Positions 17,671 to 26,800 are shown, counted from the stretch's first letter. The stretch: 44,106 nt of DNA from Candidatus Melainabacteria bacterium (GCA_003153555.1 PLZS01000121.1:1-44106), one strand, 5' to 3'. The notes: a model not told the origin generated them from the sequence alone. Program-made: numbers and translations.

Positions 17671-18303
17671 TTACTTCGGGCAAAATGCACGATGCCACCA
17701 TGATTGCTTGGCATCTGGGTCCGGCACAGCGATTACTTCCACTCCCTTGATGGAATCGTGACCAATGGCTTCGATATTCTCCTCGCAAATCGCCACTACT
17801 TTTGGTGCCACTTCAAGCACATCATTTTGAACCAATTCTTTTTCTTGAATCTCCGTACCTACATCCACTGATCGTCGACTCTCTATTTCAAGCAGTTCAA
17901 CCTTGTGCTTCAACTCTTGCAGATCGGAAGCCATACTCTGGAATCTAGACTCAAATAGATGTATCTTCTCTACGAAGTTACTTTCAACGCCACTAGACAC
18001 AGGATTGCTCAGTAGATCGACGCAATCGACCATCCATTGTGGACCATGAGGTCCCATCATTTTATAGCCACTCAAGTGACCCATCTTCAGTAAGCGCTGT
18101 ACTTGTCGACCAGATTTACCTAATATTTCACCAGCTTCAGCAACAGAGCAATACTTTCTTTGATCGACTCTCGCATCTTCAGCTTCGGTCATCGGATCGA
18201 ATGACATTTTTTCGCTTCTATAACCGGAATTTTCTTGTTCTTCGACATCCCATTCATTTGTACATGCTAGATTCTGCGCAGTTTCTGCAGATTGCGTATC
18301 CAT
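17671..18303 (-). CDS. Excisionase/MerR-like HTH protein with coiled coil
   Basis: The start at ATG 18303 follows AAAAGGAGC with good spacing; the longer frame begins with a TTG. The product is 210 residues. Residues about 52-95 (CSVAEAGEILGKSGRQVQRL, LKMGHLSGYKMMGPHGPQWM) form a helix-turn-helix with a wing, as in excisionase-type DNA-binding domains. Residues about 110-150 (FESRFQSMASDLQELKHKVE) should form a coiled coil and so a dimer. The C-terminal third is acidic and ends DAKQSWWHRAFCPK. It is the first gene of the minus arm, 119 nt behind copy C of the 30-bp element. It could be the regulator of that arm or a DNA adaptor for it; neither is shown. Confidence 0.8.
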   Translation of the reverse strand: MDTQSAETAQNLACTNEWDVEEQENSGYRSEKMSFDPMTEAEDARVDQRKYCSVAEAGEILGKSGRQVQRLLKMGHLSGYKMMGPHGPQWMVDCVDLLSNPVSSGVESNFVEKIHLFESRFQSMASDLQELKHKVELLEIESRRSVDVGTEIQEKELVQNDVLEVAPKVVAICEENIEAIGHDSIKGVEVIAVPDPDAKQSWWHRAFCPK

Positions 18304-18422
18304 ATTGTAATGCTCCTTTTGATACATCAGTTTTCTTGTCGTCATCAATATCTGGTGGCGGCAGTCGGCGAATCGCCTAAACTCTCTGTGGAAACTAATG
18401 TAAGAAATTGGTGTGAAATAAG

Positions 18423-18452
18423 ACCGGAACTATTTGTTTCATTTTTGTGTAA
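18423..18452 (-). promoter_or_regulatory. 30-bp upstream element, copy C
   Basis: On the minus strand it reads TTACAC, A5T, then GAAACAAATAGTTCCGG. It points toward the HTH gene of the minus secretion-like arm, 119 nt away. Confidence 0.78.
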
Positions 18453-18596
18453 GGCAAAGTAATTGGTGCTGCGCAAATCATTACTAGAAAAATCTGGCAT
18501 GTTCGCCTATGCAACGATTAGTCTTCGCTGCACCGATTGATGGATCGAAACAAAGTACACAAAATTCACAGCACTCAAAGCAGCAGCTTTACCAAA

Positions 18597-18616
18597 GACT
18601 CAACCATGTTTGAGTC
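18597..18616 (-). terminator. Possible terminator of the TPR gene
   Basis: The stem GACTCAA with TTGAGTC encloses a six-base loop and is followed on the minus strand by a short T-rich stretch, about 30 nt past the TPR stop. A second small hairpin (CAGGAC/GTCCTG) lies at 18630-18644. The T run is weak. Confidence 0.45.
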
Positions 18617-18646
18617 AGAAGCAGACTTCCAGGACAACGTCCTGCT

Positions 18647-19405
18647 TCACGACCAGGACTCGAATGAATAGGGTTGGAGGTCGTGATGGGTGCGCGACCA
18701 TAAGTCTCTGCCGCTAAGAGTTCCCTCTTGGTTCATCCGAGCTCGCATATTTTTATAGTTATCCAACAGAATCGCGAGTGCTTCGCAACTAGCATTAAGC
18801 ACTTCAATTTGATGGCGAATTGTCCATAAATAGTAGACTTCGGCTAGTTCATGTTTCCCAGATGCGTGGTATAACATAGCCAAATTCGCTATCGCAAATC
18901 CAATATCCGCGTTATTGCGATGACTAAGTTTCTGGTAGACAGACAACACTTCCAGGCACAGAGGTTCGGCTAATTCATATTGACCTTTGGCGTAATAAAC
19001 TTCGGCGAGATCGTTCAAGCAGTTTGCAATATTGCGATGAATTCTAGTGCCGGTTCTTTTTTCCATCACCATTAAAGCTTTCACGCAGTACACTTCGCAC
19101 TGATCGTAGTTTCTGGTGGCACGATAAAAGTCGCTGATCCTATCCAATGTCATTACCAAGCGGATATCAGTTTCCTCAAAGAACGCCGTCTCTCTTAAAG
19201 CAGCAATCCACATTCTTTCAGCGGTCAACAAGTCGCCCACTTGCATGGCTTTTTCCGCAAGCTCACGACAGCGCAGCCAACCTTCATCATCGCGATCCAC
19301 TTCAATTTTAAGTGTTTCGTACTCGCGATTTTTTTGCAGAAAATTGAATCGTCCGGTGCTGCCGTTGGTTTGGAGGTTTGCAAGAGCGCTAAGAACAAAA
19401 TTCAT
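18647..19405 (-). CDS. Tetratricopeptide-repeat protein (252 aa)
   Basis: At least four TPR units of the kinesin-light-chain type are visible: GWLRCRELAEKAMQVGDLLT, RISDFYRATRNYDQCEVYCV, LNDLAEVYYAKGQYELAEPL and IANLAMLYHASGKHELAEVY. The protein is soluble, with no signal peptide or catalytic domain. Such repeats scaffold protein-protein contacts. The gene lies between the two secretion-like arms and has copy D of the 30-bp element 119 nt upstream, so it is likely controlled with them. It could be a chaperone or adaptor for the exported proteins; that is inference. No clear Shine-Dalgarno sequence precedes the ATG. Confidence 0.85.
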   Translation of the reverse strand: MNFVLSALANLQTNGSTGRFNFLQKNREYETLKIEVDRDDEGWLRCRELAEKAMQVGDLLTAERMWIAALRETAFFEETDIRLVMTLDRISDFYRATRNYDQCEVYCVKALMVMEKRTGTRIHRNIANCLNDLAEVYYAKGQYELAEPLCLEVLSVYQKLSHRNNADIGFAIANLAMLYHASGKHELAEVYYLWTIRHQIEVLNASCEALAILLDNYKNMRARMNQEGTLSGRDLWSRTHHDLQPYSFESWS

Positions 19406-19524
19406 GGCTGATCATCCAATTGAGATTGAGGGAAGCAAGAAAAGGTTCGAACAGAGCCAGTAACTTGGTTGAAGTTGAGCAGTGCATTGGCTGAACACAG
19501 CATATTTCTTGCCCCCCTAATATC

Positions 19525-19554
19525 TCCGGAATTATTTGTTTCTTTTTCGGGTAA
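19525..19554 (-). promoter_or_regulatory. 30-bp upstream element, copy D
   Basis: On the minus strand it reads TTACCC, GAAAAA, then GAAACAAATAATTCCGGA. It points toward the TPR gene, 119 nt away, the same spacing as copy C. Confidence 0.8.
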
Positions 19555-19797
19555 TCATGTTATTTGCACCGAACTAGTCGCTTGCTCGGTCGCTCCTGTC
19601 ATTCCGGCCTTTTAGATATCACAGCGCCTTGATTCGATTCATGGTTAGTGCGCAACTACTTCGAACGCTGGAATGTTTCCAGCGAAGAATGCGATGCCGT
19701 CCACGTCACTGAATTCGGTGTCAAGGCGACAGAAAAACAATGTGAGAAAATGGAACTGCCGGAGCTTCCATAAACGCCGCTCCGCTGCTGTAAAAGT

Positions 19798-20130
19798 TTA
19801 CTTTTGTGGTGGTGTATACGGACACCGTCCGCCTTGGCCGCCACCAAGGAGAGCTTGGACAAACTGTTCCGCGGTTAGACCTAGCGTTGCCTGCAAAACT
19901 TTATCGACACAGTAGTCGGAAATTCTACCTGTTGGAACTGAAGTACCTGTTGAGGCTGGACCAAGGAGTCCTTCGGCGGCGGGGAATTGGGCAAGGGCGG
20001 GGCTATCCATCACTCGAGCGGGGAAGCTGACATCACCGCCTTGGGGAAAAAGGCTACCTAATGAAAGCGGGTTTGAATCTGTTACCTTCAGCCCAGCATT
20101 GAAATTATCGAAACCGTTGGCCATTCGCAT
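19798..20130 (-). CDS. Small hypothetical protein (110 aa)
   Basis: The ATG at 20130 follows TAGAGGTAA; the in-frame ATG at 20124 is the alternative. The protein starts MANGFDNFNAGLKVTDSNPL and is rich in Gly, Pro and Ser. It has one amphipathic stretch (DYCVDKVLQATLGLTAEQFV) and a GGGQGGRCPYTPP tail with two Cys overall. There is no signal peptide. I do not recognise it. It lies between the TPR gene and the plus arm, with no copy of the 30-bp element in its direction. Confidence 0.55.
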   Translation of the reverse strand: MRMANGFDNFNAGLKVTDSNPLSLGSLFPQGGDVSFPARVMDSPALAQFPAAEGLLGPASTGTSVPTGRISDYCVDKVLQATLGLTAEQFVQALLGGGQGGRCPYTPPQK

Positions 20131-20208
20131 TTACCTCTAGAATCGGAAGTGTAATAAAACCTACTCGCCAACATGATCTTTCGCATCGGATCGCTGGTTC
20201 TGCCTAGC

Positions 20209-20505
20209 TTAGCTAACCGTCGTAAATTTGAAAGGAACAGGTTGTGAATTTTGCGTGTCACTGATTCCAGAGTCGCAAGTGTTTCGCTTGGTAATAATTG
20301 AGATGATGTCGATGTCCTTGGGCAACGCCAGCGCTGTGCCACGATGTTGTTTATACTGAAGATGTCGATTAGGAGTCACATTTTGCCCGAGCACGAAGCC
20401 GTTGTTTATATCATTGATGGAGCGGGCGACTCCGGATTCACGCCCGTGATAATCAGAAGAGTCCTGGTTTGATATTTTCTGCAGCAGATGGGATCGCCTC
20501 AACAA
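20209..20505 (-). CDS. Doubtful small ORF between the two arms (98 aa)
   Basis: The frame is open from a TTG at 20505 and includes GTALALPKDIDIISIITKRN near the C-terminus. There is no ATG near the start and no ribosome binding site that decides it. Its composition is protein-like, but no family is recognised. It may be a short gene, a remnant, or leader sequence for neighbouring genes. Confidence 0.3.
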   Translation of the reverse strand: MLRRSHLLQKISNQDSSDYHGRESGVARSINDINNGFVLGQNVTPNRHLQYKQHRGTALALPKDIDIISIITKRNTCDSGISDTQNSQPVPFKFTTVS

Positions 20506-20555
20506 ATACTACACCGAACAGGCTCGATGACCTTGACCGCCCGCATACGAACGCC

Positions 20556-20585
20556 GTTAACGAAAAATACACAAACTGTTCCGTT
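20556..20585 (+). promoter_or_regulatory. 30-bp upstream element, copy E
   Basis: The copy reads GTTAACG, then AAAAATACACAAACTGTTCC. It points toward the first gene of the plus secretion-like arm at 20704, 118 nt away, the same spacing as copies C and D in the opposite direction. Confidence 0.75.
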
Positions 20586-20703
20586 CTTATAACCCTGTAT
20601 TTTCCTAAATTAACCATATCAAACGCTTTGTTTGCCTTAGATCAGCTAAGTCGCCTATCCACAACGATTTTGTTGATGCAATGCTCTGATATGGAGTACG
20701 TAA

Positions 20704-21309
20704 ATGACAAATGGTTCCGACAGAAAAGACTCAATACAGCTTTCGTCGATTGCGCGTGTGTGTCCTCCACCAAAGAAAGTACAGTCGTCCGCGCTGATCG
20801 CCTCAGCGTGGAATCAGCCATCTGTAACTACATCATCTCAAGCTTCAGCGCGTGTGTCACTTGGTGATGAACGAGATTCACAGACACGAAAGAAATATTT
20901 TCGATCCGTTGAGAAAAAACCTTTCCCCTCTCGCACTTTCACTGTCACGCCTCATTTCGACTTTATGGCGGTGTCAGACCAAGCAACAGTTTATTTTCTA
21001 GAAAGTAGCCCAATTGTGTCGCCGACAAAAGATGTTGGCAAACCAATCAGTCTTGAGTTGACTAAAGAAGAGTATGAAGCTGTGTTGACTCAGTTCAAGT
21101 CTACATTTGACTTGGACATGTCGCCTCCACCAAAGTCGCCTCCACCAAATTTTTACAACACGTTCAAAGTCGCGGTCGCAAAACCATACTCTCCAAAGAG
21201 CCAGGCGCCATCTTATTATGCGACAAAGAAAAATCGCTCCGACATAGTTTTTGGTGACACCGCCAGCCACCATGTTCCGATCAACATCGCAGGTGGTGCC
21301 ACAAATTGA
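20704..21309 (+). CDS. First gene of the plus arm, unknown 201-aa protein
   Basis: The ATG at 20704 lies 9 nt after GGAG. The N-terminal 90 residues are Ser/Lys/Arg-rich and probably disordered. The second half contains DFMAVSDQATVYFLESSPIV and SLELTKEEYEAVLTQFKSTF, then a Pro-rich MSPPPKSPPPNFYNTF. There is no signal peptide or membrane segment. I do not recognise a family. It precedes the VirB2-like gene by 52 nt and is likely co-transcribed with it, so a cytoplasmic accessory role in that apparatus is the simplest guess. Confidence 0.7.
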   Translation: MTNGSDRKDSIQLSSIARVCPPPKKVQSSALIASAWNQPSVTTSSQASARVSLGDERDSQTRKKYFRSVEKKPFPSRTFTVTPHFDFMAVSDQATVYFLESSPIVSPTKDVGKPISLELTKEEYEAVLTQFKSTFDLDMSPPPKSPPPNFYNTFKVAVAKPYSPKSQAPSYYATKKNRSDIVFGDTASHHVPINIAGGATN

Positions 21310-21361
21310 TCAAGCGCAAGAAATCACGTGACTACCAACCAAATCCATGATGGGTTACTAA

Positions 21362-22306
21362 ATGAACACTCCGATCAATTTATCACATCGATTCCCAGTT
21401 GGTACATGTCTTGGCTTGATTAATGATTTTAACAATCTCAAAAACATGCAATACCTGTCGAACCGTTCACGGATCAATACCAGTGGCTTTGCGTTCAAAG
21501 CAATTTTTGCAATCACGCTGTGCACCACCAGTGGCCAAATTGTGCAGGCGCAGTCAGCACAACCCTATACGACACTGAAAAATCCAATGCTCTCAAGCGT
21601 ACCTCAACAGCCACCTTACACGGTGCCAGAGCCAGGAATGCCTCCGCCGATAGGGGATGGTATTACGCCGGCTCCAATATTTCCTGGTGACACCCAGCTC
21701 CCAGCTCCCGTCGGCAGCGGTCAAGCAGATCCTGGTTCTGGCACTAACTTTCCAACCGTTGCAGGAGATACGTATAAAGCACCGATTCTCGTGAAAGGAA
21801 GCAGGCGTGGTGAGACACTAATGCAATTCACGGAACAGCATGACTATCCCAACGTAAAATACATCATGATACAAGGGAAACGCTATCAATATATTGATCG
21901 TGATTCGCCGGCAATTGGCAATCCCAAAAAACCAAACAATTGGATTTATGGCGGGCTACCCACTGTGCAGGTATTATCTCGCTATCTGATTATGATCGCA
22001 GTTGTAGTTGCCACCATTTTGATGGCATTTGCAGCTTTCGGCATGGTATTGGGTGAAGAGAATGCAGGGGCTAGAGTGATTCGCACCGCTGGCGGTTTCA
22101 TGCTCTTGCTCATGGCTTTTACTATTTGGAAAATAATCTTGGCCAACTTAGCAGGTCTAAATGATGCAGGACCGTGGGACGCAAGCAGCAACAAGCTGCC
22201 ACCGCAGATTCTCTTACCCGACCCTGCCCCGCGACAGGAACTTCCGCAAGTGCCGACAACTCCTCCGCGTTCAGGATTACCGGTTTACCCAGACAGCGGC
22301 AACTGA
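21362..22306 (+). CDS. VirB2/TrbC-like two-helix membrane protein with long flanks (314 aa)
   Basis: A signal-peptide-like segment (FAFKAIFAITLCTTSGQIVQ, then AQSAQ) follows an N-terminal extension; the in-frame ATG at 21446 would place it at the true N-terminus. Residues about 208-230 (LIMIAVVVATILMAFAAFGM) and 244-266 (GGFMLLLMAFTIWKIILANL) are two membrane helices joined by a short loop. That is the topology of VirB2/TrbC pilins, but this protein is much longer and carries Pro-rich regions on both sides. It may form a pilus-like or channel subunit. The gene order pilin-like, exported helical, VirB6/TrbL-like recalls trb/virB operons. Confidence 0.65.
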   Translation: MNTPINLSHRFPVGTCLGLINDFNNLKNMQYLSNRSRINTSGFAFKAIFAITLCTTSGQIVQAQSAQPYTTLKNPMLSSVPQQPPYTVPEPGMPPPIGDGITPAPIFPGDTQLPAPVGSGQADPGSGTNFPTVAGDTYKAPILVKGSRRGETLMQFTEQHDYPNVKYIMIQGKRYQYIDRDSPAIGNPKKPNNWIYGGLPTVQVLSRYLIMIAVVVATILMAFAAFGMVLGEENAGARVIRTAGGFMLLLMAFTIWKIILANLAGLNDAGPWDASSNKLPPQILLPDPAPRQELPQVPTTPPRSGLPVYPDSGN

Positions 22307-22363
22307 TCTATCAGTCTCTTGTTCCGCATTTTCTTAGCTACTCAGAGGTTGTGAGACGTAAAG

Positions 22364-22391
22364 TTACCCCAAGTACACCAACGGTTCCGAA
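22364..22391 (+). promoter_or_regulatory. Weak, shortened match to the 30-bp element
   Basis: The sequence TTACCCC, AAG, then TACACCAACGGTTCCGAA keeps both ends of the element but is two bases shorter in the A-rich part. It ends only 2 nt before the ATG at 22394. It may be chance, or an internal promoter giving a leaderless transcript. Confidence 0.3.
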
Positions 22392-22393
22392 CA

Positions 22394-23140
22394 ATGATCA
22401 AACACATTTTTCAAGTTACATTCTTAGTTACGGTACAAGGTATTAGCTCTACAGCTCCGGCCCTGGCCGATGGCATGGACTTCTTCTTTCACAACACTCC
22501 AGGGGGTGTTGAACAACCACGAATCGCACCTTTTCCAAAATTTCCAGTCTCGAACCCGGCAGACAAAGCCAAAGCTCAACAGCCTTCTCAACCTCTAAAG
22601 GTGGGTATCACAAAAAATTCTACAGCGGTCACGGAGAGCGCGATGCCAAAGCAACAGGCGCTCGTTTGGTTCGAAAAATTTGACGATATCATTTTCACGA
22701 TGGGACCAAGCGACCATGAGAAATACATTCTCAAACGACCGATCAATCAAGAGGTCGAACGACTCAATGAATGGATCGATGCCACTAATTCATTGGCGAG
22801 AAAGTATCGTTTGATCGCAAAACGAATCAGGGCAATGATACCGTCTCAATCAATAGGCGATATGAAAGAGTTTCAGATAGAATCGGCAAACTGGTACGAC
22901 GACAATGCTCATATGTGTGAAGAACTCACGGCTCCGCGCCCACCTGCAAAAACGTATGAAGAGCTACAGCGAGCATATCAAAGTTTCATGACGCGTACCA
23001 ACAATCTTGCTGAACTCTCAAAAGCTATCGCTCAATTCAATACAAAGCTTAGAGAAAAATATGATGTGCACCCACCTAAGTACACAGATGAAGCCGCTAA
23101 ATACGTTGATTCGGTTGCGCACAACATCAAAGAAAAGTAG
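22394..23140 (+). CDS. Exported helical protein in the VirB5/TrbJ position (248 aa)
   Basis: The N-terminus (MIKHIFQVTFLVTVQGISST, then APALADG) is a signal peptide. After a Pro-rich linker, residues about 85-248 are helical and charged: WFEKFDDIIFTMGPSDHEKY, EVERLNEWIDATNSLARKYR, and YQSFMTRTNNLAELSKAIAQ near the C-terminus. The protein lies directly before the large VirB6/TrbL-like gene (9 nt gap), as TrbJ/VirB5 does in known systems. The assignment rests on order and secondary structure only. No Shine-Dalgarno sequence is apparent. Confidence 0.65.
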   Translation: MIKHIFQVTFLVTVQGISSTAPALADGMDFFFHNTPGGVEQPRIAPFPKFPVSNPADKAKAQQPSQPLKVGITKNSTAVTESAMPKQQALVWFEKFDDIIFTMGPSDHEKYILKRPINQEVERLNEWIDATNSLARKYRLIAKRIRAMIPSQSIGDMKEFQIESANWYDDNAHMCEELTAPRPPAKTYEELQRAYQSFMTRTNNLAELSKAIAQFNTKLREKYDVHPPKYTDEAAKYVDSVAHNIKEK

Positions 23141-23149
23141 ATAAAATCT

Positions 23150-26100
23150 ATGACGATCCGATTTCAAAATATAACTTTCAATCAGCTCCCTAAAGTAAAA
23201 GAATTACTTGAAGGTTTATTGTCCAAGGTCGCACACTTTCTTTTCTTAATACCTGTGGCTACTATGATTGCAGGTTCGTCTTTCGCTCTGGCTCCGCCAT
23301 ATTCGTTCGCTCAGCCGACTCCACTACCGGCTCCGCCACCAGCTGATTTTGCACCCACCAATTATGCCACTCAGTTTGCCGAGCAAAACGACGGTGCTTT
23401 CAGTCCGGAGAACATCTTAAGAGGCACCATCGATAATCTGCTCGCCCCATTGGGTGGGGCCTTTAACATTGTGCACGATATGGTTTCCGCGGCTTTCAGT
23501 GCCATCATCAAACCGATCGGACAAATCACAGGCGCTATTCTCGCCATGTTCATCAAAGAGGTGATGAAACCACTCACCACTTATCTGATGGGAATTTTGC
23601 AATGGTTCGTTTTAAATCCAAATATCCCTTTGGCGCTGGACAGCGGCGGAGCAGTATCCAATAACGAAATAACAAGTGGGCAGATCAATCCTGTTGCCAC
23701 ACCACAAAAGTCAGATCCCACATTGCACAATTTGCAGGTACTGACTGAGCAAATGAAAACAGTGGCATTAGACTTATCGCTGGTCTTGTTTGTTTTTGCG
23801 ATCTGGCGAAGATGGCTTGAGGGCGCCTTCAGAAGAGGAGACAGTCTCATGGGTCCCGTGGGACGCCTCATTTTCACCATGACCCTAATTCTCACTTGGC
23901 GCGAGATCTACAAGTATGAATTGATGATTACGAACGAAATGGTGAAAGCCATTTTCTTCAATACGCCAGTCGAATTTGAGCTACTGAATTCAGCATTAGT
24001 CGATGCGATGCTTGGCGCTATTGCCGCTGGCAGCGGCTTAGCTGTTGAGGTATTTGCTCCAGTTATAGGTCTTGTCGGAGGGTTCGCCGTAGGCAGCGCA
24101 CCCGGAGCTGCAATTGGTGGCGCTATTGGTGCCGTTATCGGTTTCATTGGATTAGTAATGTTCGCCATTTTTGGTGGAATTCTAATAGCACAGATGTGTT
24201 ACTTGCTTGTTTTGAAGGCAATTCAAACAGGTCTGCTAGTGGCGCAATATGTATTCGCCCCTATATTCCTCGTTTGTTTTGCATCACCAGATACTGAGCA
24301 CATCGCCTCTGCTTACGTCAAATCGTTTATTGAAGTTAGCCTCTGGACTTTTGCCTGGTTAGGATTGTTCAAGATTATGGTAATCGTGCTTGCATCCCAA
24401 GCCACCTGGGGCAAGATCTTGATCGTCATCGGTCTTTTGCAAATTATGATTTCGATCCCGAAGTGGATAGGCAGCGCACAAATCAGCCCTGCTTCTGATT
24501 TTATCAACCCTAAGATGATCATGGGAATGCTAAAAGAAGGAACAAAGAGAGCTGCAGAAGTAGCCACAGTAGGATCTATGGCTGCAGCAGGCTGGCAAAT
24601 GAATGGGAAGTACGGTGCGACGGGTGATGGCTTGAGTACAACGCTGAGTTTCGCGACACCAGGATCGCCAATACCCCCAATCGGAACCAATGATTCACCG
24701 TTTGTGGTCGTACCGCCAACGCCTTCAGGTGGTGGAGGAGGTGGTGGTGCAGCTGGAGGGACAGGTGGAGGAGCTGGACAAGGTGGACCGACAATAAATT
24801 CAGGAAACGGGAGCGCAACGGGTTCGCAGCCAATTGCAGGCGGCCCACCGCTAAGGGGAACACCACAAAATCAATCGACGGGGGGAGGAATTCTACCCAG
24901 TCCGGGATCGCCACCACTAACCCTAGCTGGTGGTCCAGTTTCCGAATCGCCACCGGCTGGCAACGGTTCTTCTCCTGGCAGTACAACGGCAACGGCGGCG
25001 AATGGTGGCACTGCCTCTGGTGCTGGCAATGCACCTGGTGCTGGCAATACTGTCGGTACTGGCAATACACCTGGAGCCGGAATAACTCCTGGTGCCGGTA
25101 ATCCATCTGGTGCTGGCAATACACCCGCACCACCTGCCATGCGAGGGGCTTCACCGACGCGAGAAAATCGGATTGCAGCGGCAGAACTTCTGCATGAACA
25201 GGCGGAAATTAATGACATCCAGGCTCAAAAGCGGTTTAGCGCAGCAGAACAACAGCGCCCGGGTAGCCGATCGACCCACAATGCTCACCTAGACATGCTC
25301 GCCGCTCAAAAAACAAGAGAAGCAGCTTACCAGAGAATAGTAACTCTCGAGAATAGCCCAGATGAGCATCCCAGCGAAGATTCCGGCTCCGAAAGTCCGA
25401 CCTCTCCACCGCTTGCTCAATCGCCGTCTGACGCCACCCCAGCGACAGGCGGCTACCCAACGCCATCATGGGCACCTCTTTATACAGCTCCGGAAGTACC
25501 GTCTCAGGAATCAGTTTCGCCAAACGCTAACAGTCCAATTGATGCTGCTGTTATGCCATGGTTTCAGCAGGCTGCTGCAGGGGCAAGGCAACTTACACCA
25601 GGCACTCAAAACTCAATCAGTTTGGACACAAACGGACGAGCATCTGCGATTTACGATCAAACGGCGCCAATACAAACTCGAGCCGAACTTGGTATGGCAG
25701 CTGGATTGCTCGAAGCCAATGCTCGCAACGGCGGATTCCAGGCAGCGGCAAGGCAATCAGCACAACCAACGAAATTGGAAAAGGCGGGCGCGGCACTTTG
25801 TTTTGGTCGAAATGGTGTCGGTCACTTCCATGACACCGAAAGAGGCAAAGAAAGAACACGACAAGAGATGATAGCCGGTACGATGCATTACATTACCGGT
25901 GGTCGGGACGGCTCTGACAATGCGGTTTCAAAATATCTAACCCAAACTCATGGGCGATATGGAGATGGCACTGCAGATAGAGGCACTCATGTTCAGAACG
26001 ATTTGAAAACCTTCGGTTTTTTGGCCGGCGAATCCCACAGGGCGACGAGATACAATCCAACAGTAGATGCTCAGACAGATCCCAAAATAGCCACACGAAT

Positions 26101-26800
26101 GAAAGCCGGTCTGGCGAGATACATGGATCGCAGATTCGAGAACGAAGGGAAATTGCCAGGTTCGTATAGTTTGGATCACGCGATCGCCTTTGCCCAAGCA
26201 GCTCCAGTTCACACTGCCTGGGGTGCTCACGCTGTAGCCTCGGCGCATGGAGATGATGCTGCATACCATAACCCCGATCTAGTTGACTCGGTTGCCAGTG
26301 TTGGAGCGGAGCTTGGTGGAACGCCGCGTGATGCTTACACTGGAGCTCTTGGCGCCATTAAGTTTCAGGCACAACACCAAGGCGGAAGCTGGAGCGATGC
26401 CGCAGCCAGAGTCATGGAACTCAAGCACTGGGGCTTTGGTGGCAATCAACTGCTGGATTCTCGTATCGCCGCTGCTCATCAAATGCGCCGAACACAGAAT
26501 CTGCCTTGCAACAGAAATCTAATCATGCAAGATTTAAACGAAGTAACACGTGTGGCTAATGTGTCCCAGGGCAATTCTTCAGATGGTGGCGGTGGTTCGC
26601 ATCCCTCAGGTGATGATAGTCCATCCCCTTCAGGTGGTCCGCCATCTGGTAGCCCGCCTCCTTCAGGTGGTCCACCTCCTTCAAATGGTGGTACGCCACC
26701 AATCACCCCACCCCCACCTCCTTCGGGTGGTTCCGGTTCTTCAGGTGGTGGTACGCAGTCAACCAACCCACCCCCATTCATTTCGCTAGATGGAGATTGA
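23150..26800 (+). CDS. Large VirB6/TrbL-like membrane protein with an additional C-terminal domain (1216 aa)
   Basis: Hydrophobic segments lie at about 28-50, 100-155, 205-260 and 280-450. They include a glycine-zipper stretch (GSAPGAAIGGAIGAVIGFIG), AGLLVAQYVFAP-like helices and SFIEVSLWTFAWLGLFKIMV. This is the layout of TrbL/VirB6 inner-membrane proteins. After KWIGSAQISPASDFINPKMI comes a Gly-rich linker (about 520-660) with six-residue PGAGNT-type repeats. A folded domain of unknown family follows at about 875-1140 (LCFGRNGVGHFHDTERGKER, FAQAAPVHTAWGAHAVASAH), then a PPSGG-type tail. The extra domain may be presented to the periplasm or the cytoplasm; I cannot tell which. Confidence 0.75.
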   Translation: MTIRFQNITFNQLPKVKELLEGLLSKVAHFLFLIPVATMIAGSSFALAPPYSFAQPTPLPAPPPADFAPTNYATQFAEQNDGAFSPENILRGTIDNLLAPLGGAFNIVHDMVSAAFSAIIKPIGQITGAILAMFIKEVMKPLTTYLMGILQWFVLNPNIPLALDSGGAVSNNEITSGQINPVATPQKSDPTLHNLQVLTEQMKTVALDLSLVLFVFAIWRRWLEGAFRRGDSLMGPVGRLIFTMTLILTWREIYKYELMITNEMVKAIFFNTPVEFELLNSALVDAMLGAIAAGSGLAVEVFAPVIGLVGGFAVGSAPGAAIGGAIGAVIGFIGLVMFAIFGGILIAQMCYLLVLKAIQTGLLVAQYVFAPIFLVCFASPDTEHIASAYVKSFIEVSLWTFAWLGLFKIMVIVLASQATWGKILIVIGLLQIMISIPKWIGSAQISPASDFINPKMIMGMLKEGTKRAAEVATVGSMAAAGWQMNGKYGATGDGLSTTLSFATPGSPIPPIGTNDSPFVVVPPTPSGGGGGGGAAGGTGGGAGQGGPTINSGNGSATGSQPIAGGPPLRGTPQNQSTGGGILPSPGSPPLTLAGGPVSESPPAGNGSSPGSTTATAANGGTASGAGNAPGAGNTVGTGNTPGAGITPGAGNPSGAGNTPAPPAMRGASPTRENRIAAAELLHEQAEINDIQAQKRFSAAEQQRPGSRSTHNAHLDMLAAQKTREAAYQRIVTLENSPDEHPSEDSGSESPTSPPLAQSPSDATPATGGYPTPSWAPLYTAPEVPSQESVSPNANSPIDAAVMPWFQQAAAGARQLTPGTQNSISLDTNGRASAIYDQTAPIQTRAELGMAAGLLEANARNGGFQAAARQSAQPTKLEKAGAALCFGRNGVGHFHDTERGKERTRQEMIAGTMHYITGGRDGSDNAVSKYLTQTHGRYGDGTADRGTHVQNDLKTFGFLAGESHRATRYNPTVDAQTDPKIATRMKAGLARYMDRRFENEGKLPGSYSLDHAIAFAQAAPVHTAWGAHAVASAHGDDAAYHNPDLVDSVASVGAELGGTPRDAYTGALGAIKFQAQHQGGSWSDAAARVMELKHWGFGGNQLLDSRIAAAHQMRRTQNLPCNRNLIMQDLNEVTRVANVSQGNSSDGGGGSHPSGDDSPSPSGGPPSGSPPPSGGPPPSNGGTPPITPPPPPSGGSGSSGGGTQSTNPPPFISLDGD

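Noticed and set aside
24576..25154. Long minus-strand ORF rich in Gln, His and Leu
   Set aside because: It is antisense to the Gly-rich linker of the VirB6/TrbL-like gene, and its composition follows from the repeat on the other strand.
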